Positions 19,913 through 32,345 of a DNA stretch of 64,000 nt are shown here, in pieces. The stretch lies in assembly GCA_038503035.1 (NCBI GenBank), contig JAVSML010024708.1:248001-312000 (forward strand), written 5' to 3'. How positions within the stretch are numbered: position 1 is the first letter of the stretch; the number at the start of each line of letters is the position of its first letter. The position numbers and the translations under genes are program-made. Origin of the DNA: Crocodylus rhombifer. Lineage: Eukaryota; Chordata; Crocodylia; Crocodylidae. A model generated the notes under the pieces. It ran no database searches. It saw only the letters and a program-made list of their open reading frames with translations, and was not told the DNA's origin.

Positions 19913-22480
19913 GCATTTGCCATGTAAACATCTAAGTCTCAGAAGAGGATGGAGGATTTCTGCCTTAGAAATACAGTCAGAGGGCACATCAGGACTCTGC
20001 TCAGATTCCAAAGCCCAAAATCAGAGGGATGCATAAAACAAAACTTCATTCCCACTGTCTAGTAGAAAGAGGACAACCAATTAGTGTGGAAAAGGGGGCA
20101 GCAGACATAGTCCAATATACTTGTTTCCCACTACACCCACAATTTGGACCAGGAGATCCCATGGAAAAGTGAAGCAAAGCCTCAAAACAGCACCGCTGTT
20201 CTAACTACATTCAGTCCCTCAAGACCACTACTGCAAAAAACTGAGAAAATGATGATAACAACAACAACAACAACAACAACGGGCAAGAAACACTAACACA
20301 TTTTCTAACTGACCTTTAAAATATCAAGTATCATACATGAAACAGTGAGACTGATGCAAAAAAAAGGACATCCCAAAGTGAATTAAATATGGATTGTGCC
20401 CATGGTAAATGTGTTTTTACAGATGGTTTCTGACTAGATGCACGTATGCTGGTCAAATATCTGGCCAGTGGTTTACATACTAAAGAATGCATCAATACAG
20501 TTAGACTTCTGCCCTTTTAGTGGTTACATAAATGAAGCATTTAAATTGCAACTTTAAGTTTAAGCTTTCAGAGGAAATACAGTAAGCCATTTAGTTTCTC
20601 TAGGTAGCTAGCCCACTCAGCTCTCTCACGGGAACACATTTATTTGATGTTCAAATCAATCTGTACATCAAAAAACAGATGGGTTAGCTAGCTAGTCTCT
20701 TTCTATATATTTTACCATACTTAACTTGGGACATCTCATAAGCACAGGAATGTGGGAACTCCATGATTGATTCCACTTGCGCAGAACATTGTGGCTCTGG
20801 GAGAGGCCTCAGAGTAAAGGTTCCAGGATGATGTTTCCCAATGACTTTATGACCTTGGGTTCATCACCTAAACTCTGTAAGCCTTATATTTTCTCTCTCT
20901 GATAGAGGTATTAAATACTGTCGTCTCACAGGAGCGCTATATAGTCTAATTTGTTGCTTATAAATCATCTTTGATTTACCAGATGAGGGATAGAAAGAAT
21001 GGCATAATAATATTGTAATTTTCATCATGCAATCTGGCTCTCTAAACTAGATCTCAGGTTAGTTTTGACATGAACACACTAAAAGGAAGCACTTACATAC
21101 TATCTATAGCAGAGCAGGATTTAATTCAGTGGTAAGGAAAGAACCAACCTTTTTATAACACGTATGTCATTGTTTTTCCTATTAATACAATTTATCACTT
21201 ACAGCTTTTAATTTCCTTACAGATTTTACAGGAGTCTGATCAACAGAAAACATAGACTTTACAAGATTCCAGTTCCTCATTTGAAGGAGCAGGACCAAAC
21301 TATTTAACTTGTTTAGCATATATATTATAAAATATATTAATATAATTTAGAATATTCTAGGAATTATGAATTTCAAATGTTAAAACTGATGCCATCTAAA
21401 TTATGTTTTATGTGACTGTAGAATGAAAAGGGTCGCAAAGCTGATCCGTTTGAAAGCAGACAGTGCATAACTTTTGTTAAAGTCCTCGGCTCTCAGTAAC
21501 TATGGAGCAAAATGAACTAAAAAATCCCAACAGGAAGAAAGGAGCAGTAAAAGTGCCACCAGAACAGAATTCTCCAGAAATATGGAGTGCAACTGGGGAA
21601 GGTGTAAAAAGCACAATATTCTGCAATGGTGCCAGAAAGAAGGAAAACAGTGTGAAAGTAACCTTATTTCCTCTGGTAGCTGGTTCTAATGCATTTCATG
21701 TTTAACAGTTTCTAGCTAACTTGGGCAAAGAAAGCTACTCAAAAATTACAGGATTAACAGGAACACTGCTGCCCTCAGAAACCAAGCTTGTGAAAAACAG
21801 CAGAGTAAAAAGGTGCGCGCGTGTGGTGGGGGGGAGGGCACAGAGGGAAAGTGCATGACTGCAAGATTGTCTCTTCAATCTAAAATCCTTCTGGGGAGAC
21901 TAGCTATGTTTCAAGCAAAAGTCCTAGTCATGACTGGAATCAGCCTACTGGAAGACCCTGAATCATCCTGTAAAAAACAACTACTATACTTACTGAGATA
22001 CCACAGGCACCTTTCCCTAAAAAGCAGCCCTCCAAATTGGGGTGCATGTCTTAAGCAAGAAGCTGATTTTGCCAGAACAGAAACACCTCCCCCAGGAGGT
22101 TGAGGAGCTCCCCATCCAGTGCTGGGTGCCTTGAATCTAACAAGGTTGAGAACCACTGCACTAGAAAAAGCTGGAAGGGTGGCTGAAAGGGGCAGCCCAC
22201 ACTAACGTTCTCTACACGAATGCACAGAGCCTGGGAACCAAGCAGGCGTTTCTCCCTGCCCAGCCTGGGGTCCCCTGAGCCCTCACCTGCCCTACTACAC
22301 AGGAGTGGGGAAGGTTCCCTCCCCGCTCCCCCACGCAGCCAGACTGGACCGTGGCTCAGGCCTGCTCCCCTCAGGTGGGAGTGGGGAGCAATCCCCCAGA
22401 CCGGATGCCTGCCTGCACAGCTGGGTATGGGAGCATGGAGCAACCCCTGCCTGGAGGGGGTTTTCCCCCCACCCTGGCCA
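19913..22480. other. Largely unique AT-rich DNA, no gene recognised
   Basis: It contains an (AAC)8 microsatellite (20257-20280) and an AT-rich run near 21320. The frame at 21502-21705 has no recognised domain. From about 21800 the sequence becomes GC-rich, and its overlapping frames on both strands (22051-22551) look like repeat-body composition. Confidence 0.5.
20257..20280 (+). repeat. (AAC)8 microsatellite
   Basis: Eight uninterrupted AAC units follow GATGAT. Likely polymorphic. Confidence 0.9.
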
Positions 22481-22520
22481 AGGAGACAAAGGGAATCCTG
22501 TGAAGTAACTTGAGTTGGGA

Positions 22521-22718
22521 GGGGATTCAAGACAGAAGTTTGACTGACCATTTTAACCCAAATCAGTTAAGGCTGATACTACATCCATCCAGGTCAATCT
22601 TAAATTGGTTTCCACCATTTTGAAACCGAGCTATGTGCACTGTGCTTCTGTTCTGTTACAGGTTTATACCAGCTTCTGATCACTAATACTGGTTTATGGA
22701 TAATTTCTGTCCCTAGCC
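22521..22718 (-). repeat. MITE family E copy
   Basis: It ends TTTCTGTCCCTAGCC; its other end is GATTCAAGACAGAAGTT. Internal landmarks ACTACATCCATCCAGG and CATTTTGAAA recur at 37661-37864 in the same orientation and inverted at 40926-41112. Terminal pattern GGCyAGGGACAGAAGTT. No coding capacity. Confidence 0.6.
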
Positions 22719-22736
22719 TTTAAGTTGGACACATGT

Positions 22737-25109
22737 ACTCTGCAGAACACTTAACGTGCACTTGAGCACAGTTGGGAGCTAGACTACTATCAAATTAAAC
22801 AACACTGCAGCTACCACCATTATTGGTGAGGATAAGATGCCACATAATTAATTTTATCTGTAAAGGGTGGCCCTGACAGCATATTCCCAAACATCACAGT
22901 CAATGTTAGGGAGAAATTTCAGTATTAGGTAGATTTTGTTTAACCAAATCAAGGTGGTGACTCCTCAGGTGTTACTGAAAACTATTAAAAAGGAAACAAA
23001 AAATGTCATTTTGTGGATCTAAAGACACTGAGAAGGCCAGAGATGTTTCAGACTGGCCTCAAATGAGCAGTGATATTTAGGAAGCATATGCTACAAAAGA
23101 TTGAAGAAAGAAAAAAAGCTAGCTTAGGAAAAATTGGTTCTCTGGAGCAAAGTAAGCACAAATTTGTTTACATTGGCTAGAAAAAAAGAAGCCTATTATT
23201 CTTACTTCCTTAAGGGCAAATTGAATGTAGCACCAAGTATCTGAGCCAGCTCTGAACAAGCTAACTCAGGTACAAGTAGTATATCTAAAGAAGAATGCAT
23301 CAGAGTTGCCAACTCTTTTTGTTTTTTTAACTGGCAATCTGTAGAATTATTACTGACAGCCAAACTTTTTTTTTCTATTGTCACCAAAAAAATTCTTAGA
23401 TTCACTCCGGTGAGACTACAGCAGTATTTTTACACCTGCTGCCCCACACAGTAGTATAACAAGCACAGCTTGTGCTCTAGGCAAACTCTATAGGAGAGTC
23501 ATGGGGCCAGAGTGCCAAGAGCCGGTGGGAGGCACACAGGAGTCTTACCAAAGAAGTCCCTGGTCACTGCTGCCGCCACTGCAAGCTCCATCCACACTGG
23601 CCCTTACTCTTAAGAAAGCAACAGCAGCAGCAGCATGGTGTCTGTTCATCAGCTGCCCATGCAAGAACAACATTATGGGGCTGGGCTTGCTGCCAGGGTG
23701 CAGACTCTACATCGGTGGGGGACAATATTGGCACTCCTCCAGTGTCCAAGCCGGGGACTGGTGACCTTCACCCAACCCCAGTTATACTACTGCCCCCAGG
23801 AGCTCTATACTCACTCTCATGCCCTGACATCCCTGACTGCACCTCACAAAATGATGTCCCCAGCTCGCCCCCCCATAAGCCTTATACTTAGCCAGACATA
23901 TTCCCCCCATCCCAAGCTGAACCCCCAAAGAATGACCACTGTTTACCTGATACCCAGCTGTGTTACAGGCAAACAGGAGGCAACACCAGGGAGAGACACT
24001 GCAAGATATTTCAGTGCCCCGGACAGAGGTGAGGGGGTGGAGAAAAAAAATCATACCAACCACTTGGGAGCAGGAGGAGTGGCAGGGAGGAGGAAAGGAA
24101 TCTTGCCTGTCCCTGTTCTTAGAGAACAGCTCCTCTGGAGCAGCACAAGCTTGGCTGTTGTAGCTGAGGAACAGGCTTCCTGCATACTGGTGCAGCAGCC
24201 CAGCCAAAATGGACTCCATGGGGCTGCTTCTGGTACCGTTTGCTCCCTTACCAATACATTTGTGGACGGAGGACTGTGCCTCACAAGGTAAAGCCTAGGA
24301 GAAGTTCAGTACACTTGCACTTGCCACATGTTCTTGCTGCTGGAGCCTGGGGTGGGGGAAGGGGAGGGAGTGGTTAGCAGGCAGGAGGGAGTCACTCCCC
24401 AGGGCTCAAGGTGCCCATGGGCTGGAGGCAACACCTCGGTGTGGTGTGGCTGTCCCATCAGGTGGGAACCCCTGTGGACACACCTGGTTCTGCACAACCT
24501 GCCACTGCTGTGCCGAATGGCAGCCCTACCACTGCACTTGCTCCTACTGAAGCCCTGCCAGCTCTGCTGTGCAACTTTGCCTGCCTCCACTCCTCCAGGA
24601 AGCCACTAGTTACTTCCCTGCCACAGCAGTCATGCAGTGCTGCAACCTGAATCCATGGTACCTCCTGGGCAGCTCTGTTGGAGCTGCTCCCCCTACAGTG
24701 GGCAGCACTGAGCTGGGAGGTAAACATTAAGTGGCATAACTATAATTACCATTTAAACTTTTACATGCTTAGACCATACCAGTGCCCCTTCTAAATTAAT
24801 GTCCTGATTCCCCCCTCAGCCCACCCTAGTCATAGTACTGGACCAGAAGCACATGGCTGGAGGGAGAGCCAAAGTCCCAAAGAGTTACTTTTGTGGTGAT
24901 GCACTCCCACTCTGGCACCAGGTGGCATTACTGTGCTCCGTCTTGTGCTTTAACATTGCGTCCAGCTTGTTTTCTGATCAGGGAGCTTCAATGAGCTCCA
25001 TGTTTTTACAAAGCTGATTTTGCTTTGTGTTTTTATGGACAGCACAATTTTTTTTACTGAATTTATGGGCAGGCATTTTGGCCTGCCTATTTATGGAATG
25101 TTTGTTAAT
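22737..25109. other. No gene recognised; GC-rich body at 23500-24720
   Basis: The AT-rich flanks look unique. The GC-rich centre has overlapping frames on both strands (23635-24291, 23782-24219 and others) without domains and short AGC runs (near 23622). It may be the body of a large MITE, but no clear termini could be paired. Confidence 0.4.
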
Positions 25110-25192
25110 TTATGGACACCTGGCAACCTGCTCTGCACTGCATAGCTTAATTTGCCCTTTACAGCTGTATAAATTAGCCTGGATGTCACACC

Positions 25193-25333
25193 AATCATGA
25201 GCAACTGGTGCCTCCTGAGTCGGGGGGGGGGCGGGACGGGACATGTAGAAGCCAGCGTTGGCTGCGGCAGCAGGGACAGAGCTGGCAAGCACCCACAGAA
25301 GCTGTGCTCCCCCTACCAGGTGCCTATGACACA
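25193..25333 (-). repeat. Dispersed repeat family C, minus-strand copy
   Basis: The reverse complement reads CATAGGCACCTGGTAGGGGGA, TTGGCTTCTACATGT and CTCAGGAGGCACCAGTTG, matching the plus copy at 8783-8950 in order and spacing. Confidence 0.55.
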
Positions 25334-25336
25334 AAT

Positions 25337-26084
25337 GCAACTAAACCATTCCTGGTACCCAAACTAACCTGGTAACAAACTCTTCATTTCCTGTTAAAAT
25401 GTTTAACAAATAATTTCCTGTAATATCCATGTACAGGAAAACTTGATGCTTCTGTAAATTCAGCGATGGTAATATATGGGATTTTTTTATATGAAAGAGG
25501 TATTATGAAAAATATCATACATGTTAGTACACTTGCACAATGGAGTAACAACAAAAAGGACAACTTTCTGGAAATCTGGACTGCCCTCAGTCTTTGTTCA
25601 ACTAATCTCTAGGCTTCTGATGTTTATATAAAACACACAAACAGGATGAATATATGGGTCTTGAAAATTTAACAAATTTTCTTAATCCTTGTAATAGTTA
25701 AAATAAGTAAAAAATATATTTGCTTCTTTTCAAAGACAACCAAACACAATTTTGTTAACCCTAAACATATGCATCTTCAAGGATTATTGTCTGTCAGTAT
25801 TTTCAAAAGGGTTGTGAAATTATAGAAATGCTGTGTACTACAAAACTTCAAAACAAAAACATCCCACCTTGTTCTATAATGCCAACTAACATTTTTAAAC
25901 AACACGGGAAAGATTCCTAGTTTACAGAAACATATACTTAGATAGTACTTCCAAGGTCACTGACAACCATGACAATTCAAAAACGTTTCTTCTCTCTTTT
26001 TCTTTTGTAATATAACATGAAACTGTATTCTGTTAAGTGCTATTGAAAAACCTAAAAATAGTCATGGCAATTAACTGATTAGAG
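25337..26084. other. AT-rich stretch, nothing recognised
   Basis: No repeat terminus, exon or RNA gene seen. Confidence 0.5.
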
Positions 26085-26231
26085 AGGTGGTTAGCCCTGT
26101 TAATCTGAAGTCAGGCAGAAGGATTGGTTATATACCAGATGTTATGTCTATTCCAGACTCTACAATAGTTGTATATGAACCCAATTCATCCTAGACATAC
26201 ACTTTTTTATATCAAAAGATAAAACATGATG
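26085..26231 (-). repeat. Possible Penelope-like tail fragment
   Basis: Read on the minus strand it contains TTCTGCCTGACTTCAGATTAACAGGGCTAACC. That resembles the terminal CTGCCTGACTTCAGACTAACACGGCTACC-like sequence common at the ends of old reptile PLE-related repeats. Weakly supported by pattern memory only. Confidence 0.3.
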
Positions 26232-26800
26232 AATTGGACCAACTGAAACTGCTCAAAGCAAATGAGTGGGATGGAAAGGGACTTCTCAAAGCAACAATAC
26301 ATAATGAATGTTCAGTAGAATATAAGAAGCCCACACATTTAAAAAATCCAGATTAAAACCTACACAACAGTAAATCAATATCCTAGGAGCTTTTAGAAAC
26401 ATTTTTCTTCATAACAGAGCATAGGTGATATCTGCTTTTATGTTGTCAGACATCAAAAGTTGATGGCAATAGCCTCAAACAATGCAGGGTATTGGTACTG
26501 TTGTCAAATACGAAGAACATAAAGCTTTCTACTTTGTCATATATAATAGTGTTTTTCTCAGTTATACTTGCTTTATTTTGTTATAAAAAGCAAACCGAAT
26601 TATACATTCTAAAATACCAGTTCTTTAGTGTGTTTTCCCCCAAAGAATTATGGTACTTTTTAAAATCATATTTGTACTATACACACTAGAGATAGGCAGG
26701 ACAGAAAATCCATTTTCTATCAGGTACACAAGAGCACTTACTAAGCCAAAGACAAAAGACCATGCTTCTCTAACATAGTGCACTTTAGTATGTTTATATA
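26232..26800. other. AT-rich stretch, nothing recognised
   Basis: No coding or repeat signature that I can support. Confidence 0.5.
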
Positions 26801-27012
26801 AACACTAGCCAATTGCCCGTCAAGAGCCCTGGGCTCAAGGGGGGGGGGGGGACCTGCTCCTTCCCTCCCCCAGCTGCTGCTGTAGTCGCATTGGGCCAGG
26901 CCTGCTGTTCCCTCCCCTACTCTCACCCCCCCCCACCCACAGCAAGCCAGCTTTTCCCCTGCTCAAGCCTGTTTCCGGCCCCACATAATAAATTCTGGTG
27001 AGATGAGGTGTG

Positions 27013-27181
27013 CAGGGGCAGGCAATTATTTTGGGTGGAGGGCCACTTACTGAGTTTTAGCAAGCCATTGAGAGCCACATGACAGGCAGCCAGGGGCAGA
27101 TAAATATTAATTTTCTAAATTTTTTAGATGCCCTGCAAGTCGAATAGAATGGCTTGGTGGGCTGCATTTTGCCCATCCCTG
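27013..27181 (-). mobile_element. hAT-type MITE, short copy (family A, minus)
   Basis: It runs from CAGGGGCAGGCAATTATTTT to the inverted end GCATTTTGCCCATCCCTG. The order is the reverse complement of 5208-5394: the AGTTTTAGCAAGCCATTGAG block, then CAGATAAATATTAATTTTC. It sits between a GC-rich block (26805-27010, with a 13-G run at 26839-26851) and the repeat tail at 27347. No clean target duplication. Confidence 0.7.
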
Positions 27182-27346
27182 TGTTGGAGGCACAAGGCGC
27201 AGGGTTCAGGCTGCCTGTTCCCCACACCACTAGCCTCCCCACCTGCCCCTGCTCCCCCCAACCCTGCTTTTCTTACCACTTGCCCCCCCTAACACTGCTT
27301 CCCTGCTGCAAGTGTGTGTGTGGGGGGGGAAGGGGGTAAGATGAGC

Positions 27347-27475
27347 CTGCAATAACTTGATTCCAGATGCAGAAAATTATAACAAATGTATAACTTTCCA
27401 TGTCTAGAATCGACGTATTGGGAGATCATCTTAAATTCAAAGTCTTTTTGGATTTGGGCAAATACAGTTCATTTT
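27347..27475 (+). repeat. Dispersed repeat tail, shared with 6598-6735
   Basis: Same landmarks and orientation as the 6598-6735 copy. Here too it follows a GC-rich body. The family A MITE just upstream may have inserted into this element. Confidence 0.6.
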
Positions 27476-28936
27476 ATATGAATGTATGATTGAATTTTAT
27501 TAAATAATTTTTACTCGCAAAGAGAAAACAAATTATGCACTTGCAAATATCCATTCCTGTATTTATCAAGTTTTCTGATTATAATACACAGATTCAAAAT
27601 TAAACTTGCATAAAACTGTATATATCAAAAGAACACATCTAAAACTAAGATGCCCTCAATAAAACTTAGGAGAATTCTATGAATATTTTAAATGATTTTT
27701 TCTTCTTGATCAGGCTCAAAGAGATGACTTTCATTAAGTTCCTGCTGGAGATCAATGTTTTCCTCTGGAATCTACAGAAGCTATATCTACTATTGTTGGG
27801 CCATACCTAGACAAATTCTAATTATCCCAATGAAAGATCTTACCCAAATATCCCTTTGAACAGTCTCAAAATCAAATCCACAGAATTCTCATCAAAAATG
27901 AATTTTTTTTCCTAAATTTTCAAACATACAAAATGTTCACTTTGATTATATAGGGCAAACTCTGGAGCACAAGCATAAAAAGCTCGGCATCTAAAAATGC
28001 AAAACAAGAAGGTTGCTGTATTCTGTTCTCTTTAGTTTTCACAGAATTCTGAATTGAAGTCTCAGGATGAGAGAGACATGCCAGCCACAGCAAATTTACA
28101 GTAAGATAAAGATTTCCAGGAAAGGCTTTTTTGCTGCTTCAAAATTAGACTTGCTGCTTTTTTATGACCATGTATTGAGGCACACAGAAAGGCTATTACC
28201 AGTGTGACCTTGAAAGACACTGTTTATTATCTCACCATATCTGAACAAATGTTCAGGACTTCTTAAACAATCTTTGGACCCATTTAACTGTCCCTTTTCC
28301 ATTTTTTCTCCTCTTGATTTGATTTTTTGTATTTGCAATAAATACACATAGTATTCTCTAAACTGTTATCCTCCCCCACCCCCTCTTCTCCTCTTGACAA
28401 AAGCCAGGCTTAGTCCCTGGTTCACAAGTCCCCTGGCTTTGAAGAAAGCCACAGTCTATAATTCTGCTGAAACTTAAGTATCATTTTAAAATTAATTAAG
28501 ACTTTTGTCGTTACTATTGCTATTTGAAGGTTATATCAGAACTTTGCTCCATTGGTGATCAGAAACCTTCTAACTGCCACTCTAAATTTAATCCTCACCC
28601 GTTCATTTATTTACTGTCAGTCTTTTCAGTATTACAAATATGCCTACCTACCAAATGGCAAAAAGGAAAATGAAAGGGACAGAAAAAGATCAGTCACAAC
28701 CAAAGAAATATTTTATCAAATGGCTCCTTCTCCCTTTCCTTTGTTTTTTCACTTAATAGAAATATGCCAAAAATGTTAGATTTAGTTACTAAGACAGAAT
28801 CATTAGCTATTTGTGTCTCAAACATGAATGAAAATAAATCAATGGATGTCAGCTGTCACACAGTGTACTACCCTAACCCAGTTTGAAGGTCATAATGGCA
28901 TAGATAGCCAAAAGAAACCACTAAAACTATTATAAG
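27476..28936. other. AT-rich stretch; one weak exon candidate
   Basis: Mostly unique AT-rich DNA. The minus-strand stretch 27688-27771 is discussed as a possible terminal exon in the findings. The minus-strand frame at 28162-28347 has no recognised domain. Confidence 0.4.
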
Positions 28937-28944
28937 TTATACAT

Positions 28945-29806
28945 CACGGTGGGCAAAATATGGCCTGCAGGCCACATCCAGCCCACAAGGTCATTCTATC
29001 CGGCCTGTGGGGCCCCTAAAAGAATTAGAATATTTATCTGTCTTTGGTTCCTGTCAAAAATGACAGGAAACAGGGGCAGTAGGACCCAGGGGAAGCCTGG
29101 AGGGCTCCCGCAACAACAGGGCCTGCCCAGCACCACCCCCCCCAAACCGGGGCTTCTGAACTGGGGCCATGTGGATGCACTGGCACCAGAAACTCAGACT
29201 GGCAGTGGGGGCAAGTTACAAGCTGTCGCTGACTGCGGGGAAAAGCAGCCCCTCACCTGCTCTGTGGCCGGCGCCCTGTGCTGCAGCTGCACGCAGCACA
29301 TGCGGACAGCTCCATGGCGACTGCAAGAGGCTGCAGCACAGAGCGCCAGCCATGGGGCGGGGGAGGGCCGCTTTTCCCCCATGCTCAGCACTAGCTCATT
29401 CCCTGCCAGGGAGCAGGGGTCAGGGCTACATGCTGCCCCCCACCTGTACTGCAGGGCTGGAGGGCATTGGGAGTGAGTGGGTGCACGGGGCCCACACCAG
29501 TGTCCCAGGGCCAGCACTGGTGGGGCCCAGAGAAGGGCGGCACAAGTACAGGGTCCCAGCCAGTGGGGTTCTATGGAGCCGGGCCAGCTCCCCCCTCTCC
29601 TTGCTGGTGCACCCCAGCCTGGCTCCACAGACCCCTGCCAGCCTGCGCCCCACTCTGGGACCCACTGGTGCTGGCCCTGAGACACTGGTCCTAAAATGGT
29701 GACCAGGGGGCGGGGCTTCTGTCAAGGGGCAAGGCTACCCATGCAGCCCTTGACAGCTTGCCAAAACTGGGTAAACGGCCCTCTGCCCAAATAATAGCCC
29801 GCCCTG
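28945..29806 (+). mobile_element. hAT-type MITE, long copy with perfect 8-bp target duplication (family A)
   Basis: Ends CACGGTGGGCAAAATATGGCC and, inverted, CAGGGCGGGCTATTATTTGGG. TTATACAT flanks it exactly on both sides (28937-28944 and 29807-29814), an 8-bp hAT target duplication. Its outer 90-100 bp match the short copies at 5208 and 27013, but about 650 bp of GC-rich sequence fills the middle. No transposase is visible. The frames at 29169-29725 on both strands have low-complexity Pro/Gly/Ala composition. The short copies are best explained as internal deletions of this kind of element. Confidence 0.85.
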
Positions 29807-29814
29807 TTATACAT

Positions 29815-31260
29815 GAAATAAAGTATTTTGGGCTACAGATGACACCAATAAGGCAACAATAAATCAGAAATCAAGAAGCATCCAACTGTGAGCCTCACTT
29901 CTAAAGATTAGAATTGAAGCCCCTCCCCACTCCCCTTCCCTACAGTAATGGGAGAAGACCCCTTCCCTTGCATAGTCTCTGAGTGTGAACTCCCCTGTCC
30001 TTTACAAAAGCCCAGCACAAGGCTCATGCCCCACTCAACCATGTATTTGCAGAGAAGCAAATGGAACATAAACATGCACTGCAATGAATTCCACTAAACC
30101 TTCATCCCAGAATCACCCAGTGTTACTGCTACTTTAAATAACTTGGCATTCCAGATGCTGAGTCTCAGGGGATGAATAGGCATTCATTTCTAACAGCTAG
30201 ATATCTTTCTGGGACTGGAAGCAGTACAATTCTACTCTGCAGCCACCCCATCTCCCCTGCTCCCCACACCTTCCCCAGACGGAAGTGATCCAAGCCAGGG
30301 AAAAGCATAGGAAGCAGTGCTTGCTCCACTCCTCCCAGTCCTGGGAAGGCAGGAGCAGGGGGAGGGATGGAGTGGCAGGGAAAGATTCCTGGGAACATCC
30401 CTGGTCTGGGGAGGCACAGGGAGCAGCAGAAAAATGGCCCCTGCCCATTCCCCAGACAAGGGTGTCCCTGGTCTCCGGAGGATTCAGGGGAGATGGGCAA
30501 CGACAGCTTAATTCCTCTATCACTGGGAAGTGTCAAGCTTCCAGGAAATACCCCTTCAGTGTCCCCAGATCAGAATGCCCTCAAGTCTGGAGAAGGCACA
30601 GAGGAAGATGCTGCTTGACTTCTCCAGATCACAGAGGAGTCAAACAGAAGCATACAAGTGTTCAGTCTAGCAAAAGAAACTCTAACACAGGAGACCTTCC
30701 AGGTATCAACCTGAAAAATCTGTCACAAAGGGGGTATGTTTCCTCCAAAAAAAGTGAATAAATGTTTGCATGCTGGCAATTACTACCACAAGAGTGGTGA
30801 TTCTCCTGAAGGAAACATAAAACCTGTACATAACCTCAGTTAGCACCAGACATTCCCATTTACTCCTACATACATTAGATCCTATTTAATTAGGTGTGAT
30901 GAGCAAAAATGAAGAAAAAGCCAGACAGACAACACAGGCCTTGGTTACACTGGCAAAAGTATACGCACCATTTAAATACCACTTGAAATTAACTTGTGCT
31001 GGTTCTCCATACTGGGTGAACTATAGCAGATAAATTTTCCAGCTTTTGGAATATGCAATGAATTTCCAGGTGGAAGGGAAAAAAAAGAAAGTAAAAACCA
31101 CAAAACAAAGACCAAACATAAAATTAAGGGTACAATTTATTGCATTTATAATCTGCATATTACAATTTTGGGGTATGGTTGTTTTTTGGGGGACTTTTGG
31201 GTATTAATTTAAATGCTAATTACAAAAGTCAGTATTCTCAGCTAGTTAGTCTAAGGGTAC
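29815..31260. other. No gene recognised
   Basis: It includes a G/C-rich patch (30230-30620) with repeated CCTGGTCTCxGGAGG-like words, possibly a degenerate minisatellite. Overlapping frames on both strands there have no domain. Confidence 0.45.
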
Positions 31261-31263
31261 ATT

Positions 31264-32345
31264 GTAGCACATCAGGGTCCCAGGGATGGCTGTGATGCCC
31301 CCTGGTGGCTCCGTGACTGTGCCCCACTCCACCCTTCGGGTGCCTTGTCTGCCACACCTTGAGGGAATACTAGTAATAATAATGGGGAGGTTGCCCATTA
31401 GCCTTCGCATGGCCCCAGTCAAAATGAACCCCCATTATGGTTCCCTGGCATCCTACTGGTCTGTACTATTCCCCAGGCCCCTCGCTGGGCCTCTCTGCTC
31501 CCAGGCCTTTCAGTTGTGTCACTGCAGGGCACTTAAAGCCTTAGAGGCCAATTGTGTGTCTTCAATACTCCCCTACACCATGCCCAAGCCTCATGGGTAT
31601 CATCACGATGTTGACATATTGGGGCTTCAGCCTCCTCAGCTTCTGCCTCTTTCCTCCAGCTAGGTCTTCTAGCCTGGTCCCACTCTGTCTGACCTGGCTT
31701 TGAGGCACTAGTTCCAATTTGGCCCTTTTGGACACCAGGCCCAAGGCCCCTCTCTGGATGCTGGGCACCTGGCCCCCATCTGCTCATGCCCCTCTCAGGT
31801 GCTGGGCCCCTGGCCCATCTGGCTTTGTGGCTATACACTCTGCACCTCTGTTTTCAATAGCTGCTCTTGGCTTGAGCCTGCCCCTGGCAGGGTTCAAGAT
31901 GATTATGTGCCTCATGGACATTAATGGGACCTCCGTGTACCACCCCTATAGTCCCAACCCAAACCACCAGTGTAAACCGCAACATAAAAACCAAGCCCCT
32001 GGGCTATAACAAATATAAAGGGGAAGAAGTCCTCGCTCCCTTTAAGAAGGTAAACTTTCCCTCACCACTCAGCTAGGAATAACCTCCTAGTCTTAGGATA
32101 TATCCTAGTAAGCTCCCAGAGCCTCATCAGGGACCCACACGCAGCACTGCAGTCCCTTCAGGAGCCCTGCTGCCAGGAGGTCTTCACCCTGGGGCAGCCA
32201 GGGAGAGACCAGCTTGCTAGCCTGAGCTGCAGGCTTATATCTTCCCAGGGCCCTGCCCCTTCCAGTCAGGAGACTGCCTGGGCTGCCTGCAGGTGCTAGC
32301 CGATCAGCCTCATTGCCCTGTTGCCCTGGCAACCTGCAGCTGCAG
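31264..32345. repeat. Unclassified repeat-like block, perhaps LTR-derived
   Basis: Composition changes sharply at TTGTAGCACATCAGGGTCC (31264). The block holds a TATAAAGG near 32017 and ends near GCAACCTGCAGCTGCAG. This could be an old LTR or MITE, but no second copy or terminal inverted repeat could be shown. Confidence 0.25.

Noticed and set aside
19406..19923. Frames of about 145 codons on both strands
   Set aside because: They result from the symmetry of the foldback hAT element.
22510..22727. Apparent 9-bp target duplication (TTGAGTTGG / TTAAGTTGG) around a family E copy
   Set aside because: The left half is also present beside other copies of the family, so it belongs to a larger element and is not a target duplication.
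29169..29725. Overlapping frames up to 177 codons
   Set aside because: Pro/Gly/Ala-rich low complexity inside a hAT MITE with perfect target duplications.
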